A stretch of 24,378 nucleotides of DNA from Opitutia bacterium (lineage in GTDB: Bacteria; Verrucomicrobiota; Verrucomicrobiae; Opitutales; UBA953): assembly GCA_947488485.1 (NCBI GenBank), contig CANKZO010000017.1:1-24378 (forward strand). Reading direction: 5' to 3'. The stretch's first letter is position 1; the number at the start of each line of letters is the position of its first letter. The notes below the pieces were generated by a model, which was given only the letters and a program-made list of their open reading frames with translations, ran no database searches and was not told where the DNA came from. A program made the translations under genes and the position numbers. Positions 6,972-15,903 of this stretch are shown piece after piece.

Positions 6972-8885
6972 ATGAGCGACTCTTTAAGGCACGAATGCGG
7001 CATTGCCCTTGTCCGGCTGACCAAGGACCTGAAGTGGTATCAGGAGAAGTACGGCACGCCGTTGCACGGCTTCAACCAGCTCTTCCTCCTGATGGAGAAG
7101 CAGCACAACCGCGGCCAGGACGGCGCCGGCATCGGCTGCGTCAAGATCGGCTCCGAAAACGGCGAGGCCTTCCTCTTCCGCGACCGCGAGATCGGCGCCC
7201 AGGGCCTGACCCAGATCTTCACCCGTCAGATCAAGGCCTACTCCGACAAGATGCGCGAGGCGGTCATCGTCCCGGAGTTCCCCGAGACGGTGAAGCGTCA
7301 CTTCGACTTCGGCGGCGAGCTCCTGCTCGGCCACCTGCGCTACGGCACCTCCGGCAACTTCGACTCGGTCTCCTGCCACCCCTACGCGCGTAAGTCCATC
7401 TGGCCGACCCGCAACCTGCTCGTCGCCGGCAACTTCAACCTCACCAACACCGCCGAGCTCAACGCCTCGCTCACGCAGCGCGGCGCGCACGTCATCTACT
7501 CGACCGACACGCAGTCCATCCTCGAGGAGATCGGCTTCTGGCTCGACGAAGAACACGACCGACTCTTCAAGGCGTTCAAGGACCAGGGCCTGGAAGGTGC
7601 CGCCGTGCAGGCGGAGATCTCCAAGCACATGGACATCGGCAACGTCCTGCGCCGCGCCGCCAAGAACTGGGACGGCGGCTACGCCATCGCCGGCCTCGTC
7701 GGCAACGGCGATAGCTTCGTCATCCGCGACCCGAACGGCATCCGCCCCTGCTGGTACGCCCGCACCGAGGACCTCATCGCCGTCGCCTCCGAGCGCGTCG
7801 CCCTGATGACCATCGTCGGCGTGAGCCAGGAAGACGTCCACGAGCTCCCGGCCGGCCATGCGCTGATCATGAAAGCGGACGGTCGCCACTCGATCGAGTC
7901 CTTCCACGCTCCGGGCGAGATCCGTCACTGCTCCTTCGAGCGCATCTACTTCTCCCGCGGCAACGACCCCGAGATCTACGCCGAACGCAAGGCCCTGGGC
8001 GCCGCCCTCGCCGACGACGTCCTGGCCCAGATCCGCGACGACCACGACAACGCGGTCTTCTCCTACATCCCCAACACGGCCGAGATCGCCTGGTATGGCC
8101 TGATGGAAGAGCTCCGCAAACGCCGCCGTGCGCAGGTCAGCGAGAAGCTGATCGCCGCGCAGCGCGCCGGTAAACTCGACGAGGCCATGATCGAAAAGCT
8201 CGTGCTCGGCGGCTGGCCGCGCGGCGAAAAGGTCGCCCATAAGGACGTCAAACTCCGCACGTTCATCTCCCAGGAGAAGAACCGCATGCAGATGGCCTCG
8301 CACGTCTACGACATTTCCTACGGCACCGTGCGCGAAGGCGACACGCTCGTCTGCGTCGACGACTCGATCGTCCGTGGCACCACGCTCCGCCAGTCGATCC
8401 TCCGCATCCTCGCCCGCCCGAACCCGAAGCGCATCGTCATCGCCTCGACCGCCCCGCAGATCCGCTACCCGGACTGCTACGGCATCGATATGTCCGAGAT
8501 GGGCAAGTTCCTCGCCTTCCAGGCCGCCGTCGCGCTCTGCAAGGAACGTGGCATGGCCGACCTCCTCCGCGAAGTCTACGAAGACTGCGTCGCGCAGGCG
8601 AAGAAGCCGACCAAGGAGATGCGCAACCACGTGAAGCGCATCTACGATGCCTTCACCGAAGAAGAGATCGCCGCCAAGGCGGCCGAACTCGTCTACCCCG
8701 CGAAGAGCGGCTGGAAGGGCGAGCTCGTCCTGGTCTTCCAGAAGATCGCGTCGCTGCACAAGGCCTGCCCTTCGAGCCGCGGCGACTGGTATTTCACCGG
8801 CGACTACCCGACGCCGGGCGGTCTCGGCGTGCTCAATCAGGCCTACATCAATTACTGGGAGAAGCGCGAAGGCCGCTCCTACTGA
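6972..8885 (+). CDS. purF: Amidophosphoribosyltransferase, long form
   Basis: This 637-residue enzyme starts de novo purine synthesis by transferring glutamine nitrogen to PRPP. The N-terminal glutaminase nucleophile is C9 (start MSDSLRHE, then CGIA), so an eight-residue propeptide would have to be removed. Other glutaminase blocks are NRGQDGAG (46-53), GHLRYGTSGNF (120-130) and RDPNGIRP (252-259). The PRPP loop is CVDDSIVRGTT (461-471). It is about 130 residues longer than E. coli PurF: a charged helical insertion lies at about 381-428 between the PDTAE-like block (here PNTAE) and RTFI, and there is a C-terminal extension with WYFTGDYPTPGG. Similar long forms are known in Bacteroidetes. Its stop abuts the DUF1343 gene stop. 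Confidence 0.93.
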   Translation: MSDSLRHECGIALVRLTKDLKWYQEKYGTPLHGFNQLFLLMEKQHNRGQDGAGIGCVKIGSENGEAFLFRDREIGAQGLTQIFTRQIKAYSDKMREAVIVPEFPETVKRHFDFGGELLLGHLRYGTSGNFDSVSCHPYARKSIWPTRNLLVAGNFNLTNTAELNASLTQRGAHVIYSTDTQSILEEIGFWLDEEHDRLFKAFKDQGLEGAAVQAEISKHMDIGNVLRRAAKNWDGGYAIAGLVGNGDSFVIRDPNGIRPCWYARTEDLIAVASERVALMTIVGVSQEDVHELPAGHALIMKADGRHSIESFHAPGEIRHCSFERIYFSRGNDPEIYAERKALGAALADDVLAQIRDDHDNAVFSYIPNTAEIAWYGLMEELRKRRRAQVSEKLIAAQRAGKLDEAMIEKLVLGGWPRGEKVAHKDVKLRTFISQEKNRMQMASHVYDISYGTVREGDTLVCVDDSIVRGTTLRQSILRILARPNPKRIVIASTAPQIRYPDCYGIDMSEMGKFLAFQAAVALCKERGMADLLREVYEDCVAQAKKPTKEMRNHVKRIYDAFTEEEIAAKAAELVYPAKSGWKGELVLVFQKIASLHKACPSSRGDWYFTGDYPTPGGLGVLNQAYINYWEKREGRSY

Positions 8886-8888
8886 TCA
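8883..8888. other. Zero-gap convergent stop junction TGATCA (purF/namZ-like)
   Basis: The purF TGA (8883-8885, plus) directly abuts the TGA of the DUF1343 gene (8888-8886, minus). Seven-base arms 8873-8879 and 8905-8911 are perfectly complementary across the junction, with a 25-base loop, so an overlapping bidirectional RNA structure is conceivable. Confidence 0.95.
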
Positions 8889-10199
8889 GGCGTAGAGCCG
8901 GAACGGAGCGGTGCGCGCGCGGAAGGCCGCCGCGTCGCCGTCCCAGCGACGCATCCAGCGGGCGAGGTCGATCCGCGCGCCCTGCGTGCGCAGTTCTTCG
9001 AAGAACGCCTCGCTGCCGAGGTGCTTGATGAAGAGCTCGCGCTTGCCGCCGGTGAGCCCGGCGAACGGGTTCGGCGCCCAGACGCAGGCCTGACGGAAGA
9101 GATGCAGCGAGATCGCCGTAGGGCGGAACGCAGCGTAATCGGTGATCGCGAGGTAGACACCCTGCGTGCCGTCCGCGAGCTGCTGCGGCTGCAGCGTGAG
9201 ACCGGGCACGGACGCCCCCAAGGCGGCGGCGAGCTCGCCGGCCTTGCGACGCGGATAGGTGAGGAAGCGGAAGTTGCGGCCGGTGCCGGCGCTGTGGCTG
9301 AAGCCGGAATCCATGCAGCCGAGGCCGGTCATGGCGTACCCGAGCGCGGCCTGCGGGCTGTCGATCATCGGCGAGGTCGCCGTCCAATTCAGGCCGGTGA
9401 GGTTCCACGTCATCGAGCGGCGCCAGCCGCGCATGGTCACGACTTCGAGCTGGCCGCGACGACGGGTGGCTTCGTCGATCTCGAGCACGCCCGGCGTGGC
9501 GACCGCCCAACGGGCAAGCTCACCGATGGTGAGGCCGTGGACGTAAGGGGTCTCGTACGAGCCGACGTAGCTGCGCCACTTGCGGTCGAGGAAAGGACCA
9601 TCGACCTTCTCGCCGCCGAGCGGGTTGGGTCGATCGAGTACGATGACGCGCACCGGGCGCGGCAGGGAGAAGCAGGCCTCGATCACGAGGCGCATGCAGC
9701 TGACGTAGGTATACGAGCGCGCACCAATGTCCTGGAAATCGATGATGATCGCGTCGAGGCCCGACAGCATCTCCGGGGTCGGCTTACGCGTCGCGCCGTA
9801 AAGGGAGTAGACCGGGAGGCCGGTGCGTGTGTCCTTCGCATGGCCCACCTTGACGTCGGCCTTGGCCACGCCGTCGATGCCGTGTTCCGGCCCGAAGAGC
9901 TTCACGAGCTTCACGCCCGGCGCGCGAGCGAGCACGTCCGCGGTGCGCTGACCGGCGCCGTTGACGCCGGCACGATGCGTGACGAGTCCGCAGCGGAGAC
10001 CCTGCAAGCGGGCGAAACCTTCAGCCGCGAGCACGTCGATGCCGAGCATCACCCGGCCAGTCGGCGCGCCACCCGAGGAAGCAGGACGCACGGAGGGCAC
10101 GCTGACCGAACCGCCGCCACCGCCGCCGGCGCAACCGGACAGAGCGTAAGCGCCCAGCGAACCCAAGGCGGTGAGGTGAAGGAAGTCGCGGCGGTCCAT
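8886..10199 (-). CDS. DUF1343 family lipoprotein, NamZ-like exo-beta-N-acetylmuramidase
   Basis: This 437-residue protein belongs to DUF1343, the family in which NamZ (YbbC) removes terminal N-acetylmuramic acid from peptidoglycan fragments. The N-terminus MDRRDFLHLTALGSLGAYA has a twin-arginine-like RR-x-F-L pattern, followed by a lipobox (LSGC, Cys about residue 23) and a run of glycines. This implies export, probably folded by Tat, and lipid anchoring. Family blocks include KLFGPEHGIDG, SLYGATRKPTPEML, IIDFQDIGARSYTY, VLDRPNPLGG and GLTIGELARW. The ATG at 10199 is the one that includes the signal. It is convergent with purF and divergent from purN. Peptidoglycan recycling is the likely role, but no recycling partners are nearby. 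Confidence 0.88.
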   Translation of the reverse strand: MDRRDFLHLTALGSLGAYALSGCAGGGGGGSVSVPSVRPASSGGAPTGRVMLGIDVLAAEGFARLQGLRCGLVTHRAGVNGAGQRTADVLARAPGVKLVKLFGPEHGIDGVAKADVKVGHAKDTRTGLPVYSLYGATRKPTPEMLSGLDAIIIDFQDIGARSYTYVSCMRLVIEACFSLPRPVRVIVLDRPNPLGGEKVDGPFLDRKWRSYVGSYETPYVHGLTIGELARWAVATPGVLEIDEATRRRGQLEVVTMRGWRRSMTWNLTGLNWTATSPMIDSPQAALGYAMTGLGCMDSGFSHSAGTGRNFRFLTYPRRKAGELAAALGASVPGLTLQPQQLADGTQGVYLAITDYAAFRPTAISLHLFRQACVWAPNPFAGLTGGKRELFIKHLGSEAFFEELRTQGARIDLARWMRRWDGDAAAFRARTAPFRLYA

Positions 10200-10301
10200 G
10201 GGGAAGCAGTGACCGCATCTTCGGCTTTTCGCCGAGCGGTTCAAAGTCCGAAATCGAAAATCCGTTTGCAGGCGACGGTCCCCGCCGACACCTTCCCCTT
10301 C

Positions 10302-10880
10302 ATGCGCGTCGCCCTCCTCGGTTCCGGTCGCGGCTCCAACGCCGAAGCGGTCCTCCGCGCCCAGGCCGAAGGCCGGCTGGGCAAGGCCAAGGTGGTCGGG
10401 ATCTGGTGCGACGTCCCGACCTGCAAGATGCTGGAGCTCGGCCCGAAGTATGGCGTGCCCGCCCGCTTCCTCGACACCGGCCCCTTCAAGACGAAGTTCT
10501 CGCCCGAACGCGAGCAGGCCTGGGCTGACGCCCTCAAGGCCGCGCAGGTCGACTTGGTGGTGCTCGCTGGCTTCATGCGCGTGATCAAGGCCCCCCTGCT
10601 CGACGCCTTCGCCAGCCGCATCATCAACCTCCACCCGAGCCTGCTGCCCGCCTTCCCCGGCCTCGACGGTATCGGCCAGGCCTGGAACGCCGGCGTACCT
10701 GAAGCCGGTTGCACCGTCCACTGGGTCAACGCCGAGATCGACGGCGGCGCCCACCTCGGCCAGACCCGCGTCGCCCGCGAACCGGCCGACACCCTCGAGA
10801 CCTTCGCGCAGAAGATCCACGCCGCCGAGCACGCCTTGCTCCCCGCGGTGATCGCCCGCCTGAGCGAGACGCTTTCCTGA
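10302..10880 (+). CDS. purN: Phosphoribosylglycinamide formyltransferase
   Basis: This 192-residue enzyme transfers a formyl group from 10-formyltetrahydrofolate to GAR, the third step of purine synthesis. The catalytic triad is visible: N109 and H111 in IINLHPSLLPAFPG, and D147 in AEIDGG. The N-terminal MRVALLGSGRGSN is the phosphate-binding start typical of PurN, which fixes the ATG at 10302 although the open frame reaches far upstream across the antisense of the DUF1343 gene. Its stop overlaps the start of the prmA-like gene by one base (TGATG), indicating translational coupling. Confidence 0.94.
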   Translation: MRVALLGSGRGSNAEAVLRAQAEGRLGKAKVVGIWCDVPTCKMLELGPKYGVPARFLDTGPFKTKFSPEREQAWADALKAAQVDLVVLAGFMRVIKAPLLDAFASRIINLHPSLLPAFPGLDGIGQAWNAGVPEAGCTVHWVNAEIDGGAHLGQTRVAREPADTLETFAQKIHAAEHALLPAVIARLSETLS

Positions 10881-11767
10881 TGATCGAACTGAAGTGCCCC
10901 ATCCACGAAGACATGGTCCAGCCGTTGGAGGACCATTTCTGCGAACTCACCCGTTCCTCCTGGATGCTCTTCCATGAAGGCCCCGGGAAGCCGCACTTCG
11001 TGATGGGCTACTTCGACACGAAGGCCGAAGCCGACGAGGCTTGGGCCGGACTGCGCAAGGCCTTCAAGAAACTGCCCGAGGCCTACGAAGAGACCGTCAT
11101 GGCCGACAAGGACTGGAAGGAAGCGTACAAGGAACACCTCAAGCCGTGGGACCATGGACGTCTCCACTGGGTCCCGGCCTGGATGCGCGGCAAGCACGCC
11201 GTCCCGGCCGACGCCGCGGTGATCTGGTTCGACGCCGGCCTGGCCTTCGGCACCGGCGACCACCCGACGACCCGCCTCTGCGCGATCCGCATGCTGGACT
11301 TCCTTGAGACGCATCCGGCCGCGCAGGTCTCCGTCACCGACGCCGGTTGCGGCTCCGGCATCCTCGCCCTCTCCGCCGCCAAGCTCGGCTGCGGTCGCAT
11401 CGCCGGCTTCGACCGCGACCCGGAATCCGTCCGCGTCAGCATCGCCAACCGTGAGGAGAACGGCATCGCCGACGAAGCGGTCGCCTTCCATCACGCCGGC
11501 CTGGAAGAGGGCTTCCGCCTGACCGGCCGAGCCGACGTCGTGCTGGCGAACATCATCAGCGACGTCCTCTGCATCTACGCCGACAACCTCGTCGATTCCG
11601 TCAGCCCCGGCGGTGTGCTCGCCCTCAGCGGCATCCTCGCGAAGGAGCAGGACGCCGTCCGCGCCCATTTCGAAGCGAAGTGCCAGACCGCCTGGGGCGC
11701 CGGCACCCGCGCGGATGGCCGCATCATGGGCGAGTGGAGCGACGTCGCGCTGTTCCGTCCGCTCTGA
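10880..11767 (+). CDS. prmA: Ribosomal protein L11 methyltransferase-like protein
   Basis: This 295-residue SAM methyltransferase resembles PrmA, which trimethylates ribosomal protein L11. The PrmA-specific block FGTGDHPTTRLC (123-134) precedes SAM motif I, DAGCGSGILALSAAKLG (154-170), and the catalytic-type motif NIISDVL (224-230) stands where PrmA has NILA. The N-terminal 90 residues form the substrate-recruiting domain and are less conserved. The ATG at 10880 shares a base with the purN stop. An alternative protein substrate cannot be excluded, because several PrmA-like proteins in these bacteria are uncharacterised. Confidence 0.85.
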   Translation: MIELKCPIHEDMVQPLEDHFCELTRSSWMLFHEGPGKPHFVMGYFDTKAEADEAWAGLRKAFKKLPEAYEETVMADKDWKEAYKEHLKPWDHGRLHWVPAWMRGKHAVPADAAVIWFDAGLAFGTGDHPTTRLCAIRMLDFLETHPAAQVSVTDAGCGSGILALSAAKLGCGRIAGFDRDPESVRVSIANREENGIADEAVAFHHAGLEEGFRLTGRADVVLANIISDVLCIYADNLVDSVSPGGVLALSGILAKEQDAVRAHFEAKCQTAWGAGTRADGRIMGEWSDVALFRPL

Positions 11768-11806
11768 GGATTTGCGTCCGCCGCCGCCGCGCCCAACCTT
11801 TCCCGA

Positions 11807-12259
11807 ATGCACGAGAACACCGCCCAACGCATCCGCTACGGACGCTTCATCGCCCTCGGCTTCGGCGTCTTCTGCCTGCTGATGGCCCTGAACGAACTGC
11901 TCGGCGGCCTGAACCTCGGCTTCGCCCGGATCCCGCCGCGCTGGGATCCCGCGATCGTGACCTTCCCCCGAGCCCTGCGCGCCGAATGCTGGTTCCTCAT
12001 CGCCTACGCCGGCCTGCTCTTCCTGCCTTGGCGCCGCATCACGTCGCCGAAGGTCTGGAACCGGCTCTTCGTCGTGCTCTGCGTCGCCTCGCTCATCTTC
12101 GCCTTCGCGATGATCTCCGAAGTCATGGCCAAGAACTACGTCGCCCAGGCCGCGGGCATGAAGGCGCGCATCCCGGTCTTCCAGGCGGTGCTGCTGTTCC
12201 TGTGCCTCGGCCAGATTCCGCTCGAGCTCTTCAGCCGTAAGCCGGAGCTGCTCGACTGA
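11807..12259 (+). CDS. Small integral membrane protein of unknown function
   Basis: I do not recognise this 150-residue protein. It has four likely membrane helices: about residues 11-33, 57-75, 84-106 and 123-141. Charged or polar segments lie between them, including RIPPRWDP after helix 1, and there is a short C-terminal tail SRKPELLD. It contains no metal-binding or catalytic motif I can name. It follows prmA by 39 bases and ends flush against purK, so it may be the last gene of the purN-prmA unit. Confidence 0.75.
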   Translation: MHENTAQRIRYGRFIALGFGVFCLLMALNELLGGLNLGFARIPPRWDPAIVTFPRALRAECWFLIAYAGLLFLPWRRITSPKVWNRLFVVLCVASLIFAFAMISEVMAKNYVAQAAGMKARIPVFQAVLLFLCLGQIPLELFSRKPELLD

Positions 12260-12262
12260 TCA
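12257..12262. other. Zero-gap convergent stop junction TGATCA (membrane protein/purK)
   Basis: The TGA of the plus-strand membrane protein gene (12257-12259) directly abuts the TGA of purK (12262-12260). This is the third identical junction in the window. Only a short complementary pair (GCTC at 12250-12253 and GAGC at 12263-12266) flanks it. Confidence 0.95.
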
Positions 12263-13393
12263 GAGCGCGGCATGCAGCGCCTCGGCGCGACGCATCGCTT
12301 CTTCGAGGGTCGGCGCGGTGACGGTGATGTGACCCATCTTCCGGCCCGGCGCGGCCTTGCCCTTATCGTAGAGGTGCAGCTTGGCGGAGGGATCGGCGAG
12401 GACCTTGGTCCAGTCGGGCTCCTGGCCATTACGCCAGACATCGCCGAGGAGGTTCACCATCGCGGAAGGCGCGAGGGGCTTGGTACCGCCGAGCGGCAGG
12501 CCGCACACGGCGCGGACGTGCTGTTCGAACTGGCTGGTCTCGTTGGCGTCGAAAGTCTGGTGGCCGCTGTTGTGTGGACGCGGGGCGAGCTCGTTGACGA
12601 CGATGCGGCCGTCCTGGACGAACATCTCGACGGCGAGGAGACCGACAAGCTGGATCTTCTCGGCGATGCTCAAGGCGAGCGAGCGCGCTTCGGCGGCGGT
12701 GGCCGCGGAGATACGGGCCGGCGAGAGCGAGAGGTGCAGGATATGGTTACGGTGGATGTTCTCAGCGGGATCGTAGACGGCGGTGCGACCATCGACGGTG
12801 CGCGCGACGAGCACGGAGACCTCCATCTGGAAAGGCACCCACGCTTCGAGGACGCCCACGGCGCCACCGATCTTCGCCCACGCGGCGGAGAGGTCGGCTT
12901 CGGCGGTCGGCAGCTTGACCTGGCCCTTGCCGTCGTAACCGAAGTCAGCGGTCTTGAGCACGCAGGGGAAGCCGATGGTCTTCACCGCGGACTGCAATTC
13001 GGCGAGCGAGGAGACGACGGCGAAGTTGGCGCAAGGGATGCCGGAGGCGCGGAGGAACTCCTTCTCGCGGCGGCGATTCTGGCAGGTCGCCAACACGGAG
13101 GCCGACGGATGGCACGGCACGGACTTCGCCACGAACTCGACCGTGGCGGGTGGGATGTTCTCGAACTCGAGCGTGACGCGACCGCAGCCTTGCGCGAAAC
13201 GCGTCAATGCGGCGGTGTCGCTCCAGTCGGCGGTGACATGCGCATCGGCAATCGCCGCGGCGCAGGCACTGGCGGACGGATCAAACGTACGTACCTTGTA
13301 ACCGAGGCGGCGGGCGGCGATGGCTGACATGCGGCCAAGCTGGCCGCCGCCGAGGATACCGATCGTTCCGCCGGGCTGCAGGGGGCGCTCCAT
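12260..13393 (-). CDS. purK: N5-carboxyaminoimidazole ribonucleotide synthase
   Basis: This 377-residue ATP-grasp enzyme carboxylates AIR with ATP and bicarbonate to N5-CAIR. The N-terminal nucleotide-fold start IGILGGGQLGRM is diagnostic. The ATP-grasp body shows LEFENIP, VLKTADFGYDGKGQ and VNELAPRPHNSGH, and the C-terminal part has MVNLLGDVW and RKMGHITV, all typical of PurK. It starts 3 bases after the purE stop, so purE-purK form an operon whose products act in sequence (PurK product is the PurE substrate). Confidence 0.96.
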   Translation of the reverse strand: MERPLQPGGTIGILGGGQLGRMSAIAARRLGYKVRTFDPSASACAAAIADAHVTADWSDTAALTRFAQGCGRVTLEFENIPPATVEFVAKSVPCHPSASVLATCQNRRREKEFLRASGIPCANFAVVSSLAELQSAVKTIGFPCVLKTADFGYDGKGQVKLPTAEADLSAAWAKIGGAVGVLEAWVPFQMEVSVLVARTVDGRTAVYDPAENIHRNHILHLSLSPARISAATAAEARSLALSIAEKIQLVGLLAVEMFVQDGRIVVNELAPRPHNSGHQTFDANETSQFEQHVRAVCGLPLGGTKPLAPSAMVNLLGDVWRNGQEPDWTKVLADPSAKLHLYDKGKAAPGRKMGHITVTAPTLEEAMRRAEALHAAL

Positions 13394-13396
13394 GGC

Positions 13397-13918
13397 TTAG
13401 CGCTTCTTGCCCTTACGGCCGGGGATCGGGTTATCGAGCACGGCCTTGGTCTGCGCGGCACGGTAGCCATCCAGCTTCTTGGCGAGCTTAGCGTCAGAAA
13501 GGGCGAGGATCGCGGCGGCGCCGAGGGCGGCGTTGATCGCGCCGGCGCGGCCGATCGCGAACGTGTGCACGGGGATGCCGGCCGGCATCTGGACGATAGA
13601 GAGGAGTGAGTCGATGCCGTCGAGAGACTTGGACTGGACGGGGACGCCCATGACGGGGAGCGAAGTCATCGCAGCGACCATCCCGGGCAGGTGGGCCGCG
13701 CCGCCGGCGCCGGCGATGATGACCTTCAGGCCGCGGCGGCGGGCCGCCAGGGCGTAATCCTTGAGCTTCAGCGGGGTGCGGTGGGCGCTGACGACTTCGG
13801 CTTCGAAGGCGACGCCGAGTTTCTTGAGCGTGTCGGCGGCGTTGACCATCGTCTCCCAGTCGGACTGGGAACCCATGATGATGCCGACCTGAGGTGCGGA
13901 GGAAAGCGCGCGAGCCAT
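13397..13918 (-). CDS. purE: N5-carboxyaminoimidazole ribonucleotide mutase, class I PurE
   Basis: This 173-residue enzyme moves the carboxylate of N5-CAIR to give CAIR. The class I pattern is complete: GSQSDWETM near residue 16, the catalytic-histidine block [18 protein letters not shown], and the C-terminal [18 protein letters not shown]. Presence of purK immediately downstream fits the class I (N5-CAIR mutase) rather than the class II (AIR carboxylase) reaction. It follows the WbpM-like gene by 51 bases on the same strand and may share its transcript. Confidence 0.96.
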   Translation of the reverse strand: MARALSSAPQVGIIMGSQSDWETMVNAADTLKKLGVAFEAEVVSAHRTPLKLKDYALAARRRGLKVIIAGAGGAAHLPGMVAAMTSLPVMGVPVQSKSLDGIDSLLSIVQMPAGIPVHTFAIGRAGAINAALGAAAILALSDAKLAKKLDGYRAAQTKAVLDNPIPGRKGKKR

Positions 13919-13969
13919 GACCGAAGCGTGTCGGAGGCTCCCCCGCCTGTGAAGCCCGAAGCGAAAAAA

Positions 13970-15871
<1,902 letters not shown>

Positions 15872-15903
15872 GGGGTCTGGCGATGATTGGGCCCCGGAGC
15901 CGA

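Noticed and set aside
6984..8759. 591-residue open frame antisense to purF
   Set aside because: It is a low-complexity Asp/Val/Gly/Ala-rich translation typical of GC-rich antisense frames. The plus strand encodes a complete PurF with all motifs.
10221..10235. Hairpin TCGGC-TTTTC-GCCGA in the namZ-purN divergent gap considered as a terminator
   Set aside because: It lies between two divergent starts, where no transcript ends, and the five-pair stem has no following T-run. A chance dyad is more likely.
9021..10301. Long open frame upstream of and in frame with purN
   Set aside because: It is antisense to the DUF1343 gene and has no family resemblance; PurN itself begins at the ATG at 10302 with its normal N-terminus.
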